NCBI GenBank assembly: GCA_038046085.1
Contig: JBBSWW010000038.1
Location: forward strand, 1 to 29,528
Direction of reading: 5' to 3'
Source of the DNA: GW2011-AR18 sp038046085
Lineage (GTDB): Archaea; Nanobdellota; Nanobdellia; SCGC-AAA011-G17; GW2011-AR18
Length of the DNA: 29,528 nt
Each line of letters begins with the position of its first letter. Position 1 is the first letter of the stretch. The translations under genes were made by a program, and so were the position numbers. The notes under the pieces were generated by a model. That model did no database searches and was not told the DNA's origin. It saw nothing but the letters and a program-made list of their open reading frames with translations. Below, piece after piece: positions 22,365-27,798 of this stretch.

Positions 22365-23341
22365 TTATTTTTCTTGTATAGAACTTACTAGGCATCCAGG
22401 AGAGACCCACTTTTCCTGTTCATAAACATCCTTCCCAATAAACTCTTCCCATTCTGTTGCTAACTTGTTTAATTTTTCTTGATAAACTGNNNNNNNNNNN
22501 NNNNNNNNNNNNNNNNNNNNNNNNNNNNNNNNNNNNNNNNNNNNNNNNNNNNNNNNNNNNNNNNNNNNNNNNNNNNNNNNNNNNNNNNNCCAATAAACTC
22601 TTCCCATTCTGTTGCTAACTTGTTTAATTTTTCTTGATAAACTGGCTTTAATGATTCATCTAAATAATCAAATGGACAATACTTCATTATTGTACTACCA
22701 CCTTTCCAAACAGCCAGCTCAGTCATAGCAATCTTGTCATCAAAAGTATTTCTGGGAGCTGCTTCTCCTATAAATTCTCCAACAGCTACATAATCTCCAT
22801 CTTTCACCATCAAATTAACAAGGTGTTCAAAACTTACAATTAAATCTGAATCTTTAGGAAGAATACTAACACCCCAATCCTCGGTGTGCTCAAAATAATC
22901 AATTTTAACAACGCCATCAGTAGGAGCTTTGACTTTAGTATTCAATGGTACATGAAACCAGTATTCTACATTCCCAATACCATCTTGATAATATTTGCCT
23001 TTATCCCCAAAATCAACAAATACCCTATCACCTGAAACTCTTCCATCATCGTAAACTAGAGATTTACTAAAAATTAAATCACCTGCCAAGTTAGTTTCCT
23101 TATTTAATGGTTCTATATCTAAACCTAAATTCATGAGAACAGGTAATCTTTTTTGAGCTGTTTTAGAGAGATCATCTTCTAAAGTATCTTCAGAGTGTTT
23201 TTCTATATTTGGTTGTAAATTTTCATTTTTTAGATAACTTTCATCTTTAATTTCATTATCTTGATTACTAGCTATAAAAATAAATGCTGAAACAACTGCA
23301 ATAAGGATTATGAACATACTAAATATCAAACTCTTTTTCAT
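22365..23341 (-). CDS. secreted LytM/M23-like protein, degenerate; interrupted by assembly gap
   Basis: Residues 4-24 form a signal peptide or signal anchor (LIFSMFIILIAVVSAFIFI), so the rest is extracytoplasmic. The C-terminal half resembles the LytM (peptidase M23/duplicated hybrid motif) barrel: VPLNTKVKAPTDGVV (131-145) and FEHLVNLMVKDGDYVAVGEF with IG following (171-192). The zinc ligands of active M23 enzymes are missing: the first H-x-D region reads VEYWFH, and the usual HLHFE strand reads MTELAVW (206-212). It is thus probably not a peptidase. The gap at 22490-22589 breaks the frame, but collapsing the 55-bp repeat and the Ns gives one frame of 273 residues. A TATA-like AGATATATAAC sits about 25 nt upstream. 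Confidence 0.7.
22435..22489. repeat. left copy of 55-bp gap-flanking repeat
   Basis: Identical to 22590-22644. It begins CCAATAAACTCTTCCC and ends GATAAACTG just before the Ns. It encodes the same part of the LytM-like protein (YQEKLNKLATEWEEFI) as the right copy, so it is most likely the overlapping end of two contigs, not a biological duplication. Confidence 0.9.
22490..22589. other. assembly gap of 100 Ns
   Basis: Exactly 100 ambiguous bases, the conventional filler for a gap of unknown size, between two identical 55-bp sequences. The true gap may be of zero length. Confidence 0.97.
22590..22644. repeat. right copy of 55-bp gap-flanking repeat
   Basis: Exact copy of 22435-22489, starting at the first base after the Ns. 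See the gap entry. Confidence 0.9.
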
Positions 23342-23400
23342 TCTAAAATAAACTTGGCTTTAGTTATATATCTATCTTTGGGTAAAAAATAGGCTAATAT

Positions 23401-23418
23401 GTCTTTGTTGAAAAATTT
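23401..23418 (+). repeat. 18-bp direct repeat, left of the toxin-antitoxin pair
   Basis: GTCTTTGTTGAAAAATTT, identical to 23971-23988. It lies just outside the antitoxin stop codon. The following ACAAGATT also resembles bases a little downstream of the right copy if a 10-bp indel is allowed. Possible target duplication or trace of recombination. Confidence 0.7.
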
Positions 23419-23424
23419 ACAAGA

Positions 23425-23661
23425 TTAAGCTAAACTCATTTCAATCTTAATAGGAAGTTTAAGTTCTATAATATCATTAATATTTTTAGCCCTCTTCTTA
23501 AAATTTAGAATCCCGACACTCTTAATCTCTTGAGTCTTCACATCCTTTCTTATAAAAACTCCAGGTTTAATTTCACTAGTTTCTGAATTTGAAGGTGTAC
23601 CTACTGAAATCTCTAAGAAATCTGCTTCTTCATCCAAATAAACTCTCATTTCTTCTTTCAT
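23425..23661 (-). CDS. DUF2283-family protein, putative antitoxin
   Basis: A 78-residue protein matching the DUF2283 pattern: MRVYLDEEADFLEIS at the start (Met5 is an alternative start), the middle KPGVFIRKDVKTQEI, and GILNFKKRAKN. Such proteins are small beta-rich partners of putative BECR-fold toxins in archaea and cyanobacteria. Here it follows the toxin-like gene with ATGA overlap, which fits a two-gene toxin-antitoxin operon. The order toxin then antitoxin is less common. Whether it neutralises a toxin is inference from family and context. Confidence 0.7.
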   Translation of the reverse strand: MKEEMRVYLDEEADFLEISVGTPSNSETSEIKPGVFIRKDVKTQEIKSVGILNFKKRAKNINDIIELKLPIKIEMSLA

Positions 23662-23942
23662 TTGATTTTACCAATTATATAAGATGTTATTATATATCCT
23701 TCGCCGTTTAAATATTTAACTATCAACAATAAATACTTTTTTACATTCTTGAGATATCTATAATAATATTTAACTTTTTCATCATTTTCATAGTCTGCTA
23801 TTTTTAAAGGATTAATTAATACTTCTTCTAGAATAAAAAAATAATGTGATACCTCTGGATGTTCTATATTAATGTGAGTCCATCTCTCTTTAGTTAAGTA
23901 AATTTTTCTCCCAGTTTTATCTTTCACTTCAAATATGCGCAT
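23658..23942 (-). CDS. putative BECR-fold (RelE/PBECR-like) nuclease toxin
   Basis: A 94-residue basic protein. It begins IFEVKDKTGRKIYLTKERWT, then HINIEHPEV, a helix with LEEVLINPLKI, paired tyrosines YYYRYLKN and the strands LLLIVKYLNGEGYIITSYII with GKIK at the end. This arrangement (Arg/Trp/His-containing helix, NP turn, YYR strand, long VK strand and final TSY strand) matches small toxin-like proteins of the barnase/EndoU/colicin/RelE (BECR) fold that are often paired with DUF2283. Likely RNA cleavage, with R20, H23 and H28 as candidate catalytic residues; this is inference. First gene of the minus-strand pair, divergent from the DUF106 gene. Confidence 0.6.
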   Translation of the reverse strand: MRIFEVKDKTGRKIYLTKERWTHINIEHPEVSHYFFILEEVLINPLKIADYENDEKVKYYYRYLKNVKKYLLLIVKYLNGEGYIITSYIIGKIK

Positions 23943-23970
23943 AATCTTTTCTTAACTCTATAATTCATAA

Positions 23971-23988
23971 GTCTTTGTTGAAAAATTT
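23971..23988 (+). repeat. 18-bp direct repeat, right of the toxin-antitoxin pair
   Basis: Second copy of GTCTTTGTTGAAAAATTT, 570 bp from the first. It lies in the intergenic region between the toxin gene and the DUF106 gene, directly before the TGAAAGATTTACA element. Confidence 0.7.
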
Positions 23989-24021
23989 TGAAAGATTTAC
24001 AAAAAATCTAGAATAAAAAGA

Positions 24022-24030
24022 CATTTAAAG
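24022..24030 (+). promoter_or_regulatory. TATA box of the DUF106 gene
   Basis: CATTTAAAG centred about 26 nt before the ATG at 24052; implies a leaderless message. The operon therefore restarts from its own promoter after the minus-strand insert. Confidence 0.5.
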
Positions 24031-24051
24031 CAATGCAATCAAACGTAGAGT

Positions 24052-24582
24052 ATGAAGAAAGTATTCTTAGTGTTGATTGGAGTAATGTTATTTGGATTAT
24101 TATTTAATTCATTATGGGATAAAACTCCAATAGTAAAAGCAGTTGTACATGGAGCATTAGATCCAACACTTGGAGCATTATTAAATTTTAATATAACATG
24201 GGGATATGTGTTTATTGTAGGAGTATTGATGTTCTTATTAACATTAATCCAGAAATATACAACAGACCAGGAAGCATTAAAGAAAATAAGAGATGACCAG
24301 AAAAAAATGCAGGAAGAGATAAAGAAGCTTGCACCAAATGATCCAAAAGCAGTAGAGATGCATAAACAACAACTCCTTGATATACCTAAAAACTTTGAAT
24401 TAGCACTAAAACCAATAATTTATACAGCATTACCAATAATACTATTATTCAGGTGGTTTGCTGATACTTTCAAGGTATTGAATGACCCTAAGTTCTTTGG
24501 ATTAATGGGATGGTTTGGGACATATTTTGTATTATCTATAATATTCAGCATGATATTCAGGAAACTACTAAAAGTATACTAG
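24052..24582 (+). CDS. DUF106/EMC3-TMCO1-like membrane insertase (Oxa1 superfamily)
   Basis: Archaeal YidC/Oxa1-superfamily protein of the DUF106 (EMC3/TMCO1/Get1-like) group, proposed to insert proteins into the membrane next to SecY. The 176-residue product has an N-terminal hydrophobic segment (about 4-22), a second TM (WGYVFIVGVLMFLLTLI), then a charged cytoplasmic coiled coil (ALKKIRDDQKKMQEEIKKLA) that includes the conserved-looking KAVEMHKQQLLDIPKNFELA, and two closing TMs. Its usual place is just after secY; here it is separated by the accessory insert and has its own TATA box. Terminates in TAG. Confidence 0.88.
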   Translation: MKKVFLVLIGVMLFGLLFNSLWDKTPIVKAVVHGALDPTLGALLNFNITWGYVFIVGVLMFLLTLIQKYTTDQEALKKIRDDQKKMQEEIKKLAPNDPKAVEMHKQQLLDIPKNFELALKPIIYTALPIILLFRWFADTFKVLNDPKFFGLMGWFGTYFVLSIIFSMIFRKLLKVY

Positions 24583-24598
24583 GTTTAACAAAAAGAAA

Positions 24599-24609
24599 GC
24601 TTCTTAAAT
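24599..24609 (+). promoter_or_regulatory. promoter and Shine-Dalgarno of the L34e gene
   Basis: GCTTCTTAAAT is TATA-like; transcription would start near 24632. AGGAG at 24637-24641 stands 8 nt before the ATG at 24650, one of the few clear Shine-Dalgarno sites in the window. Confidence 0.4.
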
Positions 24610-24649
24610 ACTAGGTTTTTTCCACATTCTACGAATAGGAGTAAATGAA

Positions 24650-24925
24650 ATGACAAGTCCAGGATTAAGATCAAGAACATTCAGAAGAGTATTTGTAAAA
24701 GCTCCAGGTGGAGTAAGAATACATTACAGAAAGAGAAAACCACAGAAATTAACATGCAAACAATGTGGAGATGTATTAAAAGGTGTAGCTCATGGAATAC
24801 CATCACAGATAAAGAAATTAAGCAAATCACAAAGAGTACCTTCAAGAAAATATGGCGGACATTTATGCAGTAAATGCTCTAGAAAAGAATTGGTGAAAAG
24901 AGCGGAGATGATGAGAAATGGTTAA
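24650..24925 (+). CDS. rpl34e: 50S ribosomal protein L34e (eL34)
   Basis: Archaeal/eukaryotic-specific zinc protein, 91 residues. Start PGLRSRTFRRVFVKAPGG, then the zinc pairs CKQC (36, 39) and CSKC (73, 76) around GIPSQIKKLSKSQRVPSRKY. Preceded by a clear Shine-Dalgarno. Overlaps L14e by 8 nt; the cmk gene often found between or near these genes is absent. Confidence 0.95.
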   Translation: MTSPGLRSRTFRRVFVKAPGGVRIHYRKRKPQKLTCKQCGDVLKGVAHGIPSQIKKLSKSQRVPSRKYGGHLCSKCSRKELVKRAEMMRNG

Positions 24926-25271
24926 AGTCGGAGATGTAGTAATGAAGATAGCAGGAAGAGATGCTGGAAGAGTAGGAATAGTATTAGAAGATCTAGGAAA
25001 AGGATTTTTCATGGTTGATGGAGATACAAGAAAAAAGAAAGTAAACATAAAACATATAGAATTCTTAGGAAAAGAAGTAAAAGTTGGAAAAGGTTCAACA
25101 AGCGAAGATCTAAGGAAAGAGATAAACAACTTGGGATTCAAAGTAAACAAACATGGACAGCCAAGGGTTAAGAAAGAATTACACCAGAAACCAGCTGTAT
25201 TACCAAAAGCTAAGACAGTAAAAGCTGAAGAGAAGCCTAAGAAAGAAGCTAAGAAAAAAGAAAGCAAATGA
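24918..25271 (+). CDS. rpl14e: 50S ribosomal protein L14e (eL14) with charged tail
   Basis: KOW-type protein. Start VKVGDVVMKIAGRDAGRVGI and the segment KKVNIKHIEFLGKEVKV identify the L14e family. Residues from about 95 on form a K/A/E-rich tail (KPKKEAKKKESK at the end), longer than usual. ATGA overlap with the following 39-residue zinc-ribbon gene. Confidence 0.92.
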   Translation: MVKVGDVVMKIAGRDAGRVGIVLEDLGKGFFMVDGDTRKKKVNIKHIEFLGKEVKVGKGSTSEDLRKEINNLGFKVNKHGQPRVKKELHQKPAVLPKAKTVKAEEKPKKEAKKKESK

Positions 25272-25387
25272 ACCAGACAATAAAATGTAGTGTTTGTGAA
25301 AGCAATTCTAATTTTATAGAAGAAAAAAATAATACCTATGTATACTGCTGTGAGAACTGCGGGACATTTGATGTAGTAGAAAAATGA
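25268..25387 (+). CDS. 39-residue zinc-ribbon microprotein
   Basis: Small gene held by ATGA overlaps at both ends (25268-25271 with L14e, 25384-25387 with prefoldin alpha), a strong sign that it is real and translated. The product has two Cys pairs in zinc-ribbon spacing: IKCSVCES (C7, C10) and YCCENCGTF (C27/C28, C31), with about 16 residues between them. It resembles the stand-alone zinc ribbons of transcription or translation proteins (TFIIS/TFIIB or ribosomal type), but is too short to name. Position between L14e and prefoldin suggests a role in ribosome function or transcription. Confidence 0.75.
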   Translation: MNQTIKCSVCESNSNFIEEKNNTYVYCCENCGTFDVVEK

Positions 25388-25791
25388 ATGAACAAAAAAT
25401 CAAAGAAAAATATTATGAATACCAGATGACAGTACAACAGATACAACAATTACAGCAAAATATTTCTAACTTAGAAAAACACATAACTGAATTAAACAAG
25501 ATAGATGATAATATAGAAACAATAACAAAAGTTGAATTAAATCAAGAGACATTAATACCAATGGGAAATGGATTGTTTATTAAAGGAACAATAAAAGATA
25601 CTTCTAAATTCATAATGAATGTAGGATCAGGAGTATGTGTAGAGAAAACATCTGAAGAGGCAAGAATTACAGTAAAGAAACAATTAGATGAAGTAAGTAC
25701 ATTAACTGACAATATGAAAGTACAGGTTGAAGAGTTAATAGTAACAATACAAGAATTACAAGAAGAGATAGAGAAGATGAAACCTGAATAA
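25384..25791 (+). CDS. pfdA: prefoldin subunit alpha
   Basis: Alpha subunit of the archaeal jellyfish-shaped co-chaperone that delivers unfolded proteins to the thermosome. The 135-residue product has the family design: an N-terminal coiled coil (YQMTVQQIQQLQQNISNLEK), a four-strand beta core with ETLIPMGNGLFIKGTIKDTS and FIMNVGSGVCVEKT, then a C-terminal coiled coil ending EEIEKMKPE. Position after ribosomal-protein genes is common in archaea. ATGA overlap with the zinc-ribbon gene. Confidence 0.93.
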   Translation: MNEQKIKEKYYEYQMTVQQIQQLQQNISNLEKHITELNKIDDNIETITKVELNQETLIPMGNGLFIKGTIKDTSKFIMNVGSGVCVEKTSEEARITVKKQLDEVSTLTDNMKVQVEELIVTIQELQEEIEKMKPE

Positions 25792-25812
25792 TCCTAATTT
25801 ATTATAACAATC

Positions 25813-25822
25813 ATTTTAAAGA
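25813..25822 (+). promoter_or_regulatory. TATA box of the primase gene
   Basis: ATTTTAAAGA centred about 24 nt before the ATG at 25842. Suggests that primase is transcribed separately and without a leader. Confidence 0.45.
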
Positions 25823-25841
25823 ATAAAACATAACTTAATCT

Positions 25842-27236
25842 ATGGATGTTAAAGAGTATTACGCAAGAAAGGATGTTCAGCAAGAATTCTTGAGATTAAG
25901 CAAAGATCGTGAAGTACAGGCATGGTTCAAAGATTTCAGAGGGAGAAGACCAGAGATAGTAAATTTTGAGGGAGATATAAGAGATCTGATAAAACAAGGA
26001 ATGACATCATTTCATATAAGCGAGGAACGCTGGAAAGATCCAATGATGCTAGAACCAGGACTTGAAAAAAGAAAATTAGATGAATACCGTAAAGGATGGG
26101 ATTGTATTTTAGATCTCGATAGTAAAAATTTAGAATTCTCATTCATAACAGGAGAATTATTAATAGAAGCATTAAAATTTCATAATGTAAAAAGCTATTT
26201 TATTAAATATTCTGGAAATCACGGACTGCATATAGCAATACCATTTGAAGCATTTCCCTCAGAAGTAAACAATGTAGAGATAAAAAATTATTTTCCAGAT
26301 GGAATAAGAGTAATATCTGAATATTTAAAAAATATGATAAAAGGATTCTTAACAGCAAAATTATTAGAAAGAGGAAGTGTGGATGAATTAGCAAAAAGTT
26401 GCGGAAAAACATTCGATCAAGTTATAGTAAATGGAAAATTTGATCCATATGAATTAGTAGATATAGATTCAGTATTAATCTCAAGCAGACATCTATTTCG
26501 TTGTGCTTATAGTGTAAATGAAAAATCAGGATTAGTAAGTATACCATTAAAAGAAATTTCTGATTTCAATATAGAAAATGCAAGAATGGAGAATGTAAAA
26601 ATTGAATTGAAATTCTTAGATAGAGAAAATGTTCCTAAAGATGATGCAAAAGAATTATTGATACAAGCATTTGACTGGGCAAAAAAAGAGACAAGTGTAT
26701 TAGGTGAGGAAATAAAAAAACAAGAAAGAAAATATGAGATAAGCAAAGTGGCGATGAGTCCTGAAAACTTTCCTCCATGCATAACAAGACTTATGAGTGG
26801 AGTAAAAGAGGATGGAAGAAAGAGAGCAATATTCATATTAAATAATTTTTTAGCTTCAGTTGGATGGAATTACCAGGATATAGAGAATTTTTTATTAGAA
26901 TGGAACAAGAGATCATATGAACCATTAAGAGATGGATATATCAAAGCACAAGTAAGCTGGTTCAAGAGACAGAACAAAAAAGTATTGCCTCCGAACTGTG
27001 ATAATCTAAGTTATTATAAATCAATGGGAATAAAGTGTGAGGATTCAATATGTAATAACTGCAGAAATCCTGTAAATTATGCATATAAAATGGCTAAGAT
27101 AAAAGAGGAGAATGAGAAGAAAGTCAGGAAACCTAAAGCTATAAAAAAAGTTGAAAAGAAAGAGGATAAGAATGCTGAAATAAGTAAGAAAGAAGAGAAA
27201 ACTGAAGTAACTAAAGAAGGAAATGAGATAAAATAA
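25842..27236 (+). CDS. fused DNA primase, PriS catalytic domain plus PriL C-terminal domain
   Basis: Archaeo-eukaryotic primase in one chain. Residues 1-300 form the small-subunit (PriS) domain: the catalytic ILDLDSK (D91, D93), the SGNHGLH motif (124-130), and the third acidic/basic block VDIDSVLISSRHLFRCAYS (206-224). The zinc knuckle usual in PriS is not seen. Residues about 308-415 match the iron-sulphur domain of the large subunit: NFPPCITRL (C313), LPPNCDNLSYYKSMGIKC (C386, C399), then SICNNC (C404, C407), giving five Cys of which four would bind a 4Fe-4S cluster. The PriL N-terminal domain is absent. A K/E-rich tail closes the 464 residues. A fused primase is known from Nanoarchaeum equitans, so this supports a DPANN source. 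Confidence 0.88.
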   Translation: MDVKEYYARKDVQQEFLRLSKDREVQAWFKDFRGRRPEIVNFEGDIRDLIKQGMTSFHISEERWKDPMMLEPGLEKRKLDEYRKGWDCILDLDSKNLEFSFITGELLIEALKFHNVKSYFIKYSGNHGLHIAIPFEAFPSEVNNVEIKNYFPDGIRVISEYLKNMIKGFLTAKLLERGSVDELAKSCGKTFDQVIVNGKFDPYELVDIDSVLISSRHLFRCAYSVNEKSGLVSIPLKEISDFNIENARMENVKIELKFLDRENVPKDDAKELLIQAFDWAKKETSVLGEEIKKQERKYEISKVAMSPENFPPCITRLMSGVKEDGRKRAIFILNNFLASVGWNYQDIENFLLEWNKRSYEPLRDGYIKAQVSWFKRQNKKVLPPNCDNLSYYKSMGIKCEDSICNNCRNPVNYAYKMAKIKEENEKKVRKPKAIKKVEKKEDKNAEISKKEEKTEVTKEGNEIK

Positions 27237-27252
27237 TTTAAATTTTTCTTAG

Positions 27253-27271
27253 TTTAATCTTTTAGATTAAA
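27253..27271. terminator. inverted repeat at convergent gene ends
   Basis: TTTAATCT-TTT-AGATTAAA, a perfect 8-bp stem with a 3-nt loop, lies between the primase stop and the kinase-like gene stop and is flanked by T-rich and A-rich runs on the proper sides. It could terminate both transcripts. All stem pairs but two are A-T, so the hairpin would be weak; the T-runs may matter more. Confidence 0.35.
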
Positions 27272-27746
27272 AATCTCTCAAGAAATCCTTAAACTGGTTA
27301 ACGTTCTTAACTCTAGAAGTGAAATGACAACGCTCGAAATCAATAAGATAAGCTTTATTTTTATTTATTATAATATTCTTGTAAGGGTGATGCATTTCTT
27401 CTTTATTAATTTTTAATTCATCTAAAATCCTACATTGAGACATAATATCTGAAATTAATTTTTTAGATAATTTTTTAGTCTTAAGAAACTCTTTAAGTGT
27501 AATGCCATGAATAAATTCGTAAACAATAAAATTATCACCAGATTCAATCAACTTAGGACCAATCTTATATTTATTTAATAACTTAAGAAAATCTGCCTCA
27601 ATATTAATCCTGTTAATAGCTTCAGAAGAAGGATTCTTTACTTTAATAGCATAAGTTTTTTTGTTCTTAACAAAAGTAAAAATCAAACCACGTTTGCCTT
27701 TAGAAAATAATACTGGATCATATTTCATTAATTTATCTGGAATCAT
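27267..27746 (-). CDS. small protein-kinase-like protein (COG2112/RIO-like)
   Basis: A 159-residue kinase-fold protein. It has the ATP-lysine strand TYAIKVKN (K35), the helix C glutamate in INIEADFLKLLN (E50), the hinge NFIVYEFIHG, a shortened catalytic loop MHHPYKNIIINKN with N124, and the metal-binding LIDFERC (D136). The Asp of the usual HxD catalytic loop is replaced (HHPYKN), as in small archaeal predicted kinases related to RIO/Bud32. Substrate unknown. The frame is open to 27920, but the ATG at 27746 is preferred because a palindromic TATA box lies 26.5 nt upstream; the extension would run into the divergent gene. Convergent with primase. Confidence 0.75.
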   Translation of the reverse strand: MIPDKLMKYDPVLFSKGKRGLIFTFVKNKKTYAIKVKNPSSEAINRINIEADFLKLLNKYKIGPKLIESGDNFIVYEFIHGITLKEFLKTKKLSKKLISDIMSQCRILDELKINKEEMHHPYKNIIINKNKAYLIDFERCHFTSRVKNVNQFKDFLRDF

Positions 27747-27768
27747 TAATAATAACTTATTAGAAATG

Positions 27769-27776
27769 TTTATAAA
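27769..27776. promoter_or_regulatory. palindromic TATA box, bidirectional promoter
   Basis: TTTATAAA, its own reverse complement. Its centre is 26.5 nt from the A of the minus-strand ATG (27746) and 26.5 nt from the A of the plus-strand ATG (27799), so one box can place both leaderless transcripts. Confidence 0.6.
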
Positions 27777-27798
27777 TAATACTCTGAATAATAATGTT

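Noticed and set aside
22490..22589. Gap as a real region that could hold another gene
   Set aside because: Identical 55-bp flanks and the restored frame after collapse favour an artefact of scaffolding.
22365..23341. Active M23 metallopeptidase
   Set aside because: Neither zinc-ligand motif is present, so activity is not supported by the sequence.
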